Counted from the first letter of the stretch, positions 1 through 8,664 are shown. The stretch: DNA of 64,000 nucleotides from Candidatus Colimorpha pelethequi (GCA_018064245.1 JAGHVO010000020.1:1-64000), one strand, 5' to 3'. Numbers and translations: made by a program. Notes: a model not told the origin generated them from the sequence alone.

Positions 1-1095
1 GTCATTGGCGACAAGCAACAGCTCAACCACATCTGCCTATTGAGCAAGCAAACCGATCTCTCGCTCATTCAGGCGAATGATATTGAAGCACGTTGGTCGT
101 ACCGAGGTTCTTCTATCTACGACCTTGCTGAAAGTATGGCAGAAGCAGAGAATATCATTCAATTGCGTGACCACCATCGCAGTTTCCTTGACATCATACA
201 ATTCTCCAATCAGGAGTTCTATGATAATACTTTGCGCATAGCTACCGACTATAGCCGGCTGCAATCGCCTAACAATGGTAAGCCCATTCTTGGCATGCAA
301 TGGATGGATGTTAAGGGTAAAACTATTCGGCCAGAAGCAGGTGGCGCTTACAATCTGAAGGAAGCGGAGGGCGTAATTCGTATTCTTCGCAGATTAGCCA
401 TTGAACTGGAGTTTGAAGGCTCAATAGGCGTAACCACACCATTCCATCTGCAGGCAGACATGATAACTAAAGCGTTGGAACGAGATGCTGAACTGCGGAA
501 TCATTTGGAACTGCACAATAACATTCTAATTGATACCGTACATAAGTTTCAAGGCGACGAGCGTGATGTTATTGTCTTCTCACCTGTTGTTTCAGATGGA
601 ACTAAATCGCAAAGTTTGCAGTTCCTAAAGTCAACGGGAAATCTGTTCAATGTGGCAATAACACGTGCAAGAGCATTGCTCGTGACCGTGGGTGATAAAG
701 CATATTGCAAACATTGTGGTGTATCGTATCTTGAACACTTTGCCGAATATAGTTGTGGTGAGGATGCGCCAGTCGAAGCATCCGAGTGGGAGCATATGTT
801 GCAAAAAGCGTTATCAGATGCTGGCATTCCGGTAACTGCCCAGTATCACGTTGACAAGTATTATCTAGACCTCGCATTATTCCACAATGGTAAGAAACTT
901 GATATTGAGGTGGATGGCGCAATGTATCATCAAACTTGGACGGGCGAACTTTGCTACAATGACCAATTGCGCAATCAAGCTCTAATGCGTCAAGGTTGGG
1001 CCGTGATGCGTTTCTGGGTGCAACAAGTGCGTGACCAGTTGCCATGGTGTGTGGAGCAGGTGAAGAAGTGGATGGAAATAAATAGTGTAATATGA
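1..1095 (+). CDS. SF1 helicase C-terminal part fused to a DUF559/MTES_1575-like nuclease domain (5' end outside window)
   Basis: The reading frame is open from base 1, so the gene begins to the left of the window. The visible start, VIGDKQQL, is superfamily 1 helicase motif III (GDxxQL). It is followed by motif V (HKFQGDERDV) and motif VI (NVAITRAR), so this is the second RecA-like domain of an AAA_12/Upf1-type helicase. The last 100 or so residues change character: a conserved LDLA, then IEVDG, then a DQLRNQAL segment and GWAVMRFW. This is the pattern of the DUF559/Vsr-related PD-(D/E)XK endonuclease fold, with D and ExD as likely metal ligands. Family knowledge suggests a DNA-processing or anti-phage role, but the N-terminal part and left neighbours are not visible. 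The next gene is 250 bases away and looks unrelated. Confidence 0.75.
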   Translation, partial: VIGDKQQLNHICLLSKQTDLSLIQANDIEARWSYRGSSIYDLAESMAEAENIIQLRDHHRSFLDIIQFSNQEFYDNTLRIATDYSRLQSPNNGKPILGMQWMDVKGKTIRPEAGGAYNLKEAEGVIRILRRLAIELEFEGSIGVTTPFHLQADMITKALERDAELRNHLELHNNILIDTVHKFQGDERDVIVFSPVVSDGTKSQSLQFLKSTGNLFNVAITRARALLVTVGDKAYCKHCGVSYLEHFAEYSCGEDAPVEASEWEHMLQKALSDAGIPVTAQYHVDKYYLDLALFHNGKKLDIEVDGAMYHQTWTGELCYNDQLRNQALMRQGWAVMRFWVQQVRDQLPWCVEQVKKWMEINSVI

Positions 1096-1199
1096 CGAAG
1101 CAGCAATCCGTATTAGAATCCTTTTCGAGCCTTTGCAGGGTTTCACATATGTGGAGATTCATATATATGACGATTATGCTTTGATTTTGTCAAAAATCA

Positions 1200-1243
1200 C
1201 GAAAATGTGTAATTTTGTCGTTTGAAAAAACTCGAAAATGTGT
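1200..1243. repeat. Pair of identical 11-base direct repeats
   Basis: CGAAAATGTGT occurs at 1200-1210 and again at 1233-1243, 33 bases apart start to start, in the otherwise empty 1096-1345 spacer. The surroundings are AT-rich. It could be an operator pair for the gene at 1346 or leftover of a lost element. I see no gene in the spacer. Confidence 0.4.
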
Positions 1244-1345
1244 GTGGAAAGATTGTTTGTAATTGATAATCAATTTGTTTAAAATTGGTTGTTCGGTGGT
1301 TCTCTTAAGGCTTAAAACTTAAAACTATATTCGGTGCGTGGATTT

Positions 1346-2170
1346 ATGGCTAAACGATGGCTTTTGCTACTGATAGCAGCGGTGGGTTTGATGGTTCCTT
1401 GCAGGGCTTTGTCGGGCTGGCAACATGCTACTGACATGTATCGCATTTTTCCGTTCGACAGTGTGCCGCAAAACAAGGCTGTGCTACGGTATTACAAGTT
1501 GGTGAACAGCTATCTCGACTATCCTTATACGCAACCAGGAGAGCGACCCTCGAAGAGCAATCCGAAGCGGCCGAAATCCATCGCCGACCATCCAAAGTTC
1601 AGTAAGATTCATTGGCAAGGAAGACATCGCATTTGGTTTCATTGGGGCTTTAACACCGACCCGCGCCAGTTTGCTCCTATCATCAACAGTTTAAATGCCG
1701 CCATTGCCGATGGGGTGATTCAAAAATCTGACTTGCCTGAGTTCTGGGATTTGATGAATGCGGAAGTGAGCAAGCGTAACCGTGCTTTGATGAATGAGGG
1801 TGCTGCGGTGTTCGGATTCGGCGAGTTGGGCGCCATCTCGGCGGCACAGCGTAGGCAGCTGAACGGCTTGGTGACGGTGCTTTATTCGATTCATATCTTG
1901 GGTGACCACCAAACGACGGATAGCAACGACATCGTTCCCCTCAATAGGGTGTATGCCGACATCTATTCTGCGATAGACAACATCGCTGGCAAGGATGCGG
2001 AAAACTACGCCAAAGCGAAGGCTTTGAAGCAGCAACTCAAACCCTATCAGCAAAATCCGAAGTCGTTTCTCGACGCAATGGAACGCTTTTTCTCGCCATT
2101 TCTGCTCTCGTTATCCGGTCCAGGCTACGACTACAAGGTAAGGTGGAAGGACTATTCGCTTCGCAAATAA
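1346..2170 (+). CDS. Secreted protein of unknown function
   Basis: I chose the ATG at 1346 rather than an in-frame GTG at 1334 because MAKRW followed by a run of L, I, A, V and G makes a standard signal peptide ending near residue 22. The mature protein is about 250 residues, rich in aromatic and basic residues, with no obvious repeat or membrane segment. A segment HILGDHQTTD and an earlier HRIWFHWGF recall the His/Asp zinc sites of the phospholipase C / S1-P1 nuclease fold, but the match is too weak for a call. It stands alone between the helicase-nuclease gene and the FucP block, with the same orientation as both. The product is probably periplasmic or exported, function unknown. Confidence 0.65.
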   Translation: MAKRWLLLLIAAVGLMVPCRALSGWQHATDMYRIFPFDSVPQNKAVLRYYKLVNSYLDYPYTQPGERPSKSNPKRPKSIADHPKFSKIHWQGRHRIWFHWGFNTDPRQFAPIINSLNAAIADGVIQKSDLPEFWDLMNAEVSKRNRALMNEGAAVFGFGELGAISAAQRRQLNGLVTVLYSIHILGDHQTTDSNDIVPLNRVYADIYSAIDNIAGKDAENYAKAKALKQQLKPYQQNPKSFLDAMERFFSPFLLSLSGPGYDYKVRWKDYSLRK

Positions 2171-2226
2171 TAGATGAAATAGATTGCGCTATTTGACGTT
2201 ATTTAATTTGAAACATTCTTGTAATT

Positions 2227-3432
2227 ATGAAACTTCTCGAAAAACAATACCGCACTCCCTTTATCTTGGTGACCTCGCTCTTCCTTTTGTGGGGACTCGC
2301 CAACAATATGACTGATACGCTTTTGGCTGCATTCAAGCGTATTATGAATATGTCCGACACGCAGACTTCTTTGATTCAATTCGCATTTTATGGAAGCTAT
2401 TTCTGCTTTGCGCTTCCGGCGGCTATCTTTATCAAGAAGCATTCCTACCATGCTGGCGTGAAGTTGGGATTGGTGCTCTATGCACTGGGTGCCATTATGT
2501 TTTTGCCTGCCGCCAAGGCGGCTTCGTATGCTTTCTATCTCATCGCCATCTATATCATGGCGGGCGGCTGCTCGGTGTTGGAGACTACCGCCAACCCTTA
2601 TATCCTTTCGATGGGAAGTCCCGACACTGCTACGCGTAGGTTGAACATCGCTCAGGCGTTCAATCCTATTGGAAGTATTTTGGGTATTTTGATGAGCAAG
2701 TATTTTATTCTCAGTGATATATCGCTCTATTCCGTCAGCGGAACCTACGTCGCTTTGGGTTGCGCTTTGGTGGTGATTTTGGTAGTGATGTGTTTCGTGA
2801 AGATGCCACAAGGTGGCGATAGGGCGGAAGGGGATTCGTTGCGTGCCACTTTTGGACGTTTGTTTGCCAACAAGACCTATTGGAGCGGCGTTGTGGCGCA
2901 GTTTTTCTATGTGGGAGCGCAGATTGGCGTGTGGAGTTTTACCATTCGTATTGTCATGCAGGAACTCGGTGTGCTTGAGGCTGAGGCTTCGACGGTCTAT
3001 CTCATCACGATTGTCGGGTTCTGCATTTCTCGATTTGTATATACTTGGCTGATGCGGTTTTTCCAGCCTTCGCGATTGCTCTTGGTTGGGGCTGTACTTT
3101 CCGCCCTTTGCGCGTTCTTGGTGGCGGTATCGGCGGGAAGTGGAATGTTCTTGATTGTCGCGTTGGTACTTATCAGTGTTTTCATGAGTTTGATGTTTCC
3201 GACCATCTACGGATTGGCGCTGGGCAGTGTCTCGCAAGGGTCCCATCCTGAAGATGCCAAGATTGGCGCTTCGGGGTTGATTATGGCTATTCTTGGCGGT
3301 GCGTTGATTACCCCGTTGCAAGGTTTCGTTTCCGACTCTTTTGGTGTTTATACATCCTTCTTTGTTCCTGTAGCCTGTTTCCTTGTCGTCTTGGGTTATG
3401 CCATTGTGGTGAACGGTAGTCGAAATAAATAG
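2227..3432 (+). CDS. fucP: L-fucose:H+ symporter-like MFS transporter (FucP family)
   Basis: Inner-membrane major facilitator protein of 401 residues with about 12 hydrophobic helices. The first helix carries LWGLANNMTD, and D30 corresponds to the proton-coupling aspartate of E. coli FucP (Asp46). The segment SVLETTANPY holds E119, equivalent to Glu135 there. These two acidic residues are the known proton/sugar coupling pair of the family, so proton-driven uptake of L-fucose or a similar deoxyhexose is likely. A mutarotase and a cytidylyltransferase/GHMP-kinase fusion follow on the same strand, which supports a fucose-type substrate. No fucI, fucK or fucA is present nearby, so the catabolic partners must lie elsewhere or are replaced. 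Confidence 0.88.
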   Translation: MKLLEKQYRTPFILVTSLFLLWGLANNMTDTLLAAFKRIMNMSDTQTSLIQFAFYGSYFCFALPAAIFIKKHSYHAGVKLGLVLYALGAIMFLPAAKAASYAFYLIAIYIMAGGCSVLETTANPYILSMGSPDTATRRLNIAQAFNPIGSILGILMSKYFILSDISLYSVSGTYVALGCALVVILVVMCFVKMPQGGDRAEGDSLRATFGRLFANKTYWSGVVAQFFYVGAQIGVWSFTIRIVMQELGVLEAEASTVYLITIVGFCISRFVYTWLMRFFQPSRLLLVGAVLSALCAFLVAVSAGSGMFLIVALVLISVFMSLMFPTIYGLALGSVSQGSHPEDAKIGASGLIMAILGGALITPLQGFVSDSFGVYTSFFVPVACFLVVLGYAIVVNGSRNK

Positions 3433-3435
3433 TGA

Positions 3436-3555
3436 GTAGTGACTGGTGATTAGATTAGGGACAAAAAATTAGGATCAACAAATTTTCTGTCTCAACTCAA
3501 CAAATCAACAATTTTTCCAAATCTCCCAACCTCCCAATCTTCAAATCTCCAAATC
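3436..3555 (+). repeat. Degenerate intergenic spacer repeats (GTGATTAG-, TCAACAA- and AATCTCC-type)
   Basis: The spacer between fucP and the mutarotase gene starts with a GTGAGTAGTGACTGGTGATTAG-like tract (about 3432-3455), continues with TCAACTCAACAAATCAACAA (about 3493-3512) and ends in repeats of CTCCCAATCTTCAAATCTCC type. The same word families recur at many other gene borders in the window. No gene or clear promoter is seen. Confidence 0.6.
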
Positions 3556-3560
3556 TTTTA

Positions 3561-3896
3561 ATGAAGCGTTTTTGTCAAACCCTCCAACTTGTAGCCAATT
3601 CGGAAATGGTTGAGCAGTATCTCGAAGCCCACCGTCATGTATGGCCCGAAATCATTGCAGGACAGCGTGAAGTGGGCATCCTTTCTATGCAGATCTTTCG
3701 CCACGACAGACAATTGTTCATGATTATGGATACCGTAGATGATTTCGACTTCCAGCGCGATATGCAGCGTCTTTCCAAGCTGCCCCGTCAGGCGGAGTGG
3801 GAGGCCTATGTTGCCCAATTCCAAGGCTGTCAAGCTTCCGCCACATCCGCCGAGAAATGGCAATTGATGGAAAAAATCTTTGATTCAGATAACTAA
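3561..3896 (+). CDS. L-rhamnose/L-fucose mutarotase (RhaM, DUF718 family)
   Basis: Small cytosolic alpha/beta protein of 111 residues, the usual size for RhaM-type mutarotases, which interconvert the alpha and beta anomers of 6-deoxy-L-hexoses. The N-terminal segment EQYLEAHRHVWPEI aligns with EEYQRRHNPIWPEL of E. coli RhaM, so Y20 and H24 match the catalytic Tyr18/His22 pair. The later W of QAEWEAYV matches the conserved tryptophan near the C-terminus. It lies 128 bases after fucP and 13 bases before the cytidylyltransferase/kinase fusion. This context suggests it acts on the sugar brought in by FucP, so fucose may be the true substrate. No rhamnose genes are nearby. Confidence 0.85.
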   Translation: MKRFCQTLQLVANSEMVEQYLEAHRHVWPEIIAGQREVGILSMQIFRHDRQLFMIMDTVDDFDFQRDMQRLSKLPRQAEWEAYVAQFQGCQASATSAEKWQLMEKIFDSDN

Positions 3897-3909
3897 ATAA
3901 TCATTGTTC

Positions 3910-5121
3910 GTGTCAAAAAAAGTATTTGTTTCAGGTTGTTACGACCTTTTGCATAGTGGTCATGTCGAGTTTTTCCGACAGGCGGCGCAATATGGCGACC
4001 TCTATGTCGGCATCGGGTCGGACGAGACCATTCTGCATTACAAGCACCACAAGACAGTCTATAGCGAACAGGAGCGACTCTTTATGGTCAAGTCGATTCG
4101 TTACGTGAAGGATGCCTTTATCAATGCAGGCGATGGTATTATGGATTTTGTGCCTACTGTTGAGGCTTTGCAACCCGACATTCTTGTGGTCAATGCTGAC
4201 GGAAGCTCTGACGAAAAACGTCGTTTCTGTGCCGAACATAATATTGAATATGTCGTTCTTGACCGCATTCCTGCCGAGGGTCTCACTGCACGTAGCAGTA
4301 CGGCATTGAAACAGACTCCTTGTCAGATCCCCACACGATTGGATTTGGCGGGAACGTGGATTGACCAGCCTTATGTCTCTCAGTATGCCCCGGGATGGGC
4401 TATCACGATTTCACTTGAGCCTACTTTCGAGATTCGGGAGCGCTGTGGACTCTCCACCTCTACGCGCAACGTCATCAAGAGCATCTGGCCTTACCAGTTG
4501 CCCAACATGGACCCCGAGACTTTGGCGCGTTTGGTGTTCTGTTTCGAAAATCATCCCGAACGAGAAGGCGGACACATCAGTGGTGCGCAGGACTCCATTG
4601 GCATCTGTATGCCGGGGTTGGTGCGTCATCACTACGACAACCATTTTTGGCCCGACAAGATTGAGTCGTGCCACGACGAAAAGGTGCTTTCTTGGTTGGA
4701 AGGTCATCTCTGCATGATTCCTATGAATCCACGACGTCCAGGGTGCTCGGTTGTTGAGGGTAAGGACATTACTCCCGACAAGGTGCGTGCTCTGACGCAG
4801 GCTGCCGATGCTTGTTGGAAAGCAATGCTCGCTTGCAATTTGGATGCCTTCGCCCAATCCTATCGAGCTTCTTTTGAAGCGCAGGTCGCTATGTTCCCAG
4901 GAATGATTCAACCTACAATCATCAATCTTGACGGTTCTCGCGAACAAGATTCCGTACAGCCATTCATTGAGCGATATGCCGCCGAAAAAGGTGTCTTGGC
5001 ATGGAAGATGCCAGGTGCAGGCGGTGGTGGATATTTGGCTTTGGTAGTGGATGACGCTTCCTCTTTTTGTGCTATCCATTCCGAAGCAATCCCTCTTGTC
5101 ATCCGTCGTGCAGGACTATAG
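3910..5121 (+). CDS. Bifunctional cytidylyltransferase-like / GHMP-kinase-like fusion protein
   Basis: The first 130 or so residues are a nucleotidyltransferase: SGCYDLLHSGH carries the HxGH nucleotide-binding motif (H15, H18), and ARSSTALK near residue 130 is the equivalent of the family's second signature. The rest is GHMP-kinase-like: IPTRLDLAGTW near residue 140 is motif 1 (PxRxDLxG), SGAQDSIGICMPG stands where sugar kinases of the HddA type carry a G-x-QD motif, and KMPGAGGGGY is motif 3. The likely chemistry is phosphorylation of a sugar anomeric or other hydroxyl plus NDP-sugar formation, by analogy with HldE and Fkp, which combine the same two activities with other domains. I preferred the GTG at 3910 over a TTG at 3904 because MSKKVFVSG fits the family's beta-strand start. 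The substrate is inferred from its fucP-mutarotase neighbours. Confidence 0.75.
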   Translation: MSKKVFVSGCYDLLHSGHVEFFRQAAQYGDLYVGIGSDETILHYKHHKTVYSEQERLFMVKSIRYVKDAFINAGDGIMDFVPTVEALQPDILVVNADGSSDEKRRFCAEHNIEYVVLDRIPAEGLTARSSTALKQTPCQIPTRLDLAGTWIDQPYVSQYAPGWAITISLEPTFEIRERCGLSTSTRNVIKSIWPYQLPNMDPETLARLVFCFENHPEREGGHISGAQDSIGICMPGLVRHHYDNHFWPDKIESCHDEKVLSWLEGHLCMIPMNPRRPGCSVVEGKDITPDKVRALTQAADACWKAMLACNLDAFAQSYRASFEAQVAMFPGMIQPTIINLDGSREQDSVQPFIERYAAEKGVLAWKMPGAGGGGYLALVVDDASSFCAIHSEAIPLVIRRAGL

Positions 5122-5158
5122 GCAATAATTTATGGATTATTCCGTTATAATATTTAGT

Positions 5159-5272
5159 GATCTGTGAACAGTGATCAGTGAATAGTGATTGGTGATTAGT
5201 GGCTAGGAAACCTAGTGAACCCCTAACTCCTAACTCTTAAAACTTAATACTTAAAACTTAAAACTAAAAACT
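5159..5272 (+). repeat. Degenerate intergenic spacer repeats (GTGATTAG- and AACTTAAAACTT-type)
   Basis: The spacer before galE consists almost wholly of two word families: TGATCAGTGAATAGTGATTG and GTGATTAGTGGCTAGG, then CTAACTCCTAACTCTTAAAAC and repeated ACTTAAAACTTAAAACT. This is the richest example of both families in the window. No coding potential is seen. Confidence 0.65.
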
Positions 5273-5277
5273 TATAC

Positions 5278-6300
5278 ATGTCCAAGATTCTCGTTACCGG
5301 CGGAGCCGGATTTATTGGTTCTCATACTGTTGTTGAACTTCATCAGGCTGGCCACGATGTTGTTGTCATCGACAATCTCTCCAATTCCAACAAGGTCTCC
5401 CTGCAGCGGGTCTCCAAGATTACTGGCAAGGAAGTCCCTTTCTATCAGGTTGATATACGTGACCGTAAAGGTCTTGAAGAGGTGATGGCGGTACACAAGT
5501 TTGATGCTTGCATCCATTTTGCAGGACTCAAGGCTGTCGGTGAGTCTGTTGCCAAACCTTGGGAGTACTATGAGAACAACATCTCTGGTACGCTTGTGCT
5601 GTTGGATGTGCTTCGTCAACATAACTGCAAAAACATCATTTTCAGCTCTTCGGCTACGGTTTATGGCGATCCCGCACAGATTCCCATCACGGAACAATGT
5701 CCCAAGGGGCAGTGTACCAATCCATACGGTTGGACCAAGAGTATGCTCGAACAGGTCTTGATGGATATCCAAAAGGCTGATCCCGAGTGGAATGTGGTGC
5801 TGTTGCGCTATTTCAATCCCGTTGGAGCTCACAAGAGTGGCACCATTGGCGAAAATCCCAACGGCATTCCCAACAATCTCATGCCCTACATCACGCAAGT
5901 AGCGGTGGGCAAACGTGCCGAATTGGGCGTTTTCGGAAACGATTACGACACGCCTGACGGTACGGGTGTGCGCGACTATATCCATGTGGTAGATTTGGCG
6001 CGTGGACATGTATGTGCCATCAAGGCGCTTGAACGCAAATGTGGTTTGGCAATCTACAACCTCGGTACGGGACACGGATACAGCGTGCTTGACATGGTGA
6101 ACGCTTTCGTCAAGGTGAACGATGTCAAGGTTCCTTACAGCATCAAGCCGCGTCGTGCCGGTGATATCGCCACCTGCTACAGTGACCCCGCCAAGGCTGA
6201 GAAGGAATTGGGCTGGAAGGCTGAATACGGCATTGATGAGATGGTCCGCGACAGCTGGAACTGGCAACGCCAGAATCCCGAAGGCTACCCCGAGAACTGA
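5278..6300 (+). CDS. galE: UDP-glucose 4-epimerase
   Basis: Cytosolic extended short-chain dehydrogenase of 340 residues that interconverts UDP-glucose and UDP-galactose with bound NAD. The NAD-binding glycine motif is at the very N-terminus (G8-G9-A10-G11-F12-I13-G14). The catalytic serine is in FSSSATVYGD, and the YxxxK pair is Y150/K154 in NPYGWTKS. The length matches the family (about 338-345). It follows the sugar-nucleotide-type fusion gene after a repeat-filled spacer and ends two bases before the type IX secreted protein gene at 6303, so the two may share a transcript. It supplies UDP-galactose for glycan or polysaccharide synthesis. Confidence 0.95.
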   Translation: MSKILVTGGAGFIGSHTVVELHQAGHDVVVIDNLSNSNKVSLQRVSKITGKEVPFYQVDIRDRKGLEEVMAVHKFDACIHFAGLKAVGESVAKPWEYYENNISGTLVLLDVLRQHNCKNIIFSSSATVYGDPAQIPITEQCPKGQCTNPYGWTKSMLEQVLMDIQKADPEWNVVLLRYFNPVGAHKSGTIGENPNGIPNNLMPYITQVAVGKRAELGVFGNDYDTPDGTGVRDYIHVVDLARGHVCAIKALERKCGLAIYNLGTGHGYSVLDMVNAFVKVNDVKVPYSIKPRRAGDIATCYSDPAKAEKELGWKAEYGIDEMVRDSWNWQRQNPEGYPEN

Positions 6301-6302
6301 TT

Positions 6303-8465
6303 ATGATACAATATTTTTATTTACGGACACTCTACGGTAATTTGCGTTCAAGGGCAATTTATATAAGTATCCTTGCTGCAATACTCTTTGTTCCCGCTAA
6401 TGCCTCGGCGCAAGCCTCGGGAATGCAGGGCACGGAGTTTTGGACAGGCTTTCTGTATCATTCGTCGGCATCATACAACCCTCCCATGCGTGATGTGTTC
6501 CAGTTGTGCTTCATACCTTTGCGCGATTGTGATGTTGTTGTCTCCCATGCTCCAACCTCTTTTCGTACCACCGACGAGGGATTGGTGCCTGTCTATCCCG
6601 ACTCCATTATTGTGCATCTTGTTGCCGACTCGGCCACATTTCTGACTCTCGCCAATGGGCCCGACCTGATGTCGAATGTGTTTCTACCTGTGCCGCAGGG
6701 CATCCATGTCTCCAGCACCGACACCATATCGCTCTTCACTTTCGCGAACACCATAGACCTCGACACCCTCAACGACAATGAGAGCGGCGAGATGGAAATG
6801 ACCTCTGTGTGGCCAGTGGACAAACTGGGGTGCGACTACTTTGTCAATGTTTACAACAACACCATTGGAGGCCATAATCCCGAAATACTTGTTGTGGCGG
6901 CTGAGGATAGTGTGAATGTGACCATTTCGGCTTCGGTGGACGGGACGTTTCCCGAAGTGACACATACCCTCCGCTTGGGCGAGGTGGTGAGGGTGTTCGG
7001 AACCGAGGCGGCGGGACGAAATGTCACATCGGAGGGTGGAAAACGTATTGCCGTGATATCGGGAGTGGGGAATATCTACATTCCCGCAGGCATGTTGTCG
7101 GCAGATCGTATTTTTGCATCCATGCCCCCGACAAACTATTGCGGCAGGCAGTTCCTTCTTTCTGTCACCCCGAACCGTCTCAACGACAGGGTGCAGGTGA
7201 TGGCCTTTGCCGACAATACCACCGTTGCCCTTGACGGCGTACCTGTCGCAACCCTTTCACAAGGCCAGACATACGAGTTTGAGATAGACACAAATCATGT
7301 TGCCTCGTGGTTAGAAAGTTCCCAGCCAGTTTCTGTGTGCGTATTCCTCACGGGGTCGCGCTATGGTAATACGGACTCGTTGCAAAGTTCTCCAGGAAGT
7401 TATAGCGGCGATCCGTCCATGTACCCGCTTTGCCCTGTGGAGCAATGGTATAATCAGTCAAGTTTCTTTTCTTATAACTACCCATATCATGCAAATGTGG
7501 TGCTGGGAATGCCCACGATGACGTTTTATCCGCACAATTTTGTAGGTATAGCCACGCGTACCCAGCATGTTGCGGGGATGATGTTGGACGGGGTGTGCAT
7601 AGATACGGCTTTTCACACCTTGCCCTACAATTCGGAATATAGTTATGCCAGGATGAGGGTGAGCGGGGGTACTCATCGTTTGCAAAACTCGTTGGGTCCT
7701 TTTGAAGCCCACGCCGTCACTCTCAAGAATTGCTCTGCCATAGCTTCGGCCACTGGATGGGCAGCGATAGAGACCCCTCTGGTGCTGCATCAATCTTTGG
7801 AGTTTTGCCAAGACGATGTGATAACCCTCAACCTTGCCGAGTTCACTGATTTCGATCCTCAATTTCTCCCCATTTGGGATTTGGGCAACGGGACAACGAT
7901 GCAGGGTCCTTCGGTGACGTTGGCATCAACGATGGATACGGAATATTTGATAACAGTACTCTTTCAGCATGCTCCTTGTGTCCATTCGGTCGATACGCTC
8001 TATCTCACGGTGACTATTCATCCATCGTATAGTGAGGATGTTTTTGACACAATCAGCGTTGGGGAGCGTTATCTATGGCAAGGAACTCCGTTGACTCAAT
8101 CGGGTGTCTATTCGAAATTGTTTGCTACGGCTCATGATTGTGACAGTCTTGTTACGTTGCATCTTGAAGTTAATACTGATACGCTTGAGTGGTCTATTTG
8201 GGTCCCTAATGTATTTACGCCGAATGGGGAAACCAATAGATTGTTTGGCGCAGTGGGAACAAATATTGGCTCGTTCAGTATTTCCATCTTTACCAGAACG
8301 GGCAATTTGGTGTGGCATGCAGATGATATCATGGCGCGCTGGGATGGAACCCACAAAGGCGTTCCTTGTACTACGGCTTCTTATGCCTATATAATTAATT
8401 ACACTATTATAAACGAACCAAGTGTCAAGCATACCCTTGTCGGACAAGTACTCCTGCTCAGGTGA
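6303..8465 (+). CDS. Type IX-secreted surface protein: IgGFc-binding-like domain with CHU_C (type B) sorting domain
   Basis: A signal peptide (about residues 17-38, hydrophobic stretch ending NASAQ) precedes a large beta-rich region that resembles the IgGFc_binding domain: GTEFWTGF at the start, repeated V-x-V strand patterns, and GDPSMYPLCPVEQW near residue 365. The last 90 or so residues begin WVPNVFTPNG, the hallmark of the gliding-motility-associated CHU_C domain, which acts as a type B signal for the type IX secretion system. The protein is therefore expected at the cell surface or in the medium, possibly as an adhesin. Its ATG lies two bases after galE. No T9SS machinery genes are in this window. 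Confidence 0.8.
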   Translation: MIQYFYLRTLYGNLRSRAIYISILAAILFVPANASAQASGMQGTEFWTGFLYHSSASYNPPMRDVFQLCFIPLRDCDVVVSHAPTSFRTTDEGLVPVYPDSIIVHLVADSATFLTLANGPDLMSNVFLPVPQGIHVSSTDTISLFTFANTIDLDTLNDNESGEMEMTSVWPVDKLGCDYFVNVYNNTIGGHNPEILVVAAEDSVNVTISASVDGTFPEVTHTLRLGEVVRVFGTEAAGRNVTSEGGKRIAVISGVGNIYIPAGMLSADRIFASMPPTNYCGRQFLLSVTPNRLNDRVQVMAFADNTTVALDGVPVATLSQGQTYEFEIDTNHVASWLESSQPVSVCVFLTGSRYGNTDSLQSSPGSYSGDPSMYPLCPVEQWYNQSSFFSYNYPYHANVVLGMPTMTFYPHNFVGIATRTQHVAGMMLDGVCIDTAFHTLPYNSEYSYARMRVSGGTHRLQNSLGPFEAHAVTLKNCSAIASATGWAAIETPLVLHQSLEFCQDDVITLNLAEFTDFDPQFLPIWDLGNGTTMQGPSVTLASTMDTEYLITVLFQHAPCVHSVDTLYLTVTIHPSYSEDVFDTISVGERYLWQGTPLTQSGVYSKLFATAHDCDSLVTLHLEVNTDTLEWSIWVPNVFTPNGETNRLFGAVGTNIGSFSISIFTRTGNLVWHADDIMARWDGTHKGVPCTTASYAYIINYTIINEPSVKHTLVGQVLLLR

Positions 8466-8498
8466 AATCTGTGAATTGTGTGCTATGGATGAAATCTG

Positions 8499-8538
8499 CC
8501 CTTTTGTCGCTTTTTTGCTTCAAAAGGGATTTCTTTTG
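8499..8538 (+). terminator. Possible terminator after the type IX secreted protein gene
   Basis: CCCTTTTG (8499-8506) can pair with CAAAAGGG (8521-8528) across a 14-base loop. A short T-rich run, ATTTCTTTTG, follows. The loop is long, so this is a weak candidate. Confidence 0.35.
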
Positions 8539-8602
8539 TGTCAAAATGTCTTGATTCCGACTTTGGTATGGTTGCTGATAGTAATGTTTACAAAATAAGT
8601 TG

Positions 8603-8660
8603 CAACAATCAAAAAGACTCAAATCAACAGTTCAACAAATCGACAATTTTCAATTTTCTC
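8603..8660 (+). repeat. Intergenic TCAACAA-type spacer repeat
   Basis: The spacer before clpB holds AACAATCAAAAAGACTC, TCAACAGTTCAACAAATCGA and CAATTTTCAATTTTC, members of the same TCAACAA/CAATTTTC word family seen at 3493 and 18034. Confidence 0.5.
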
Positions 8661-8664
8661 AGCC

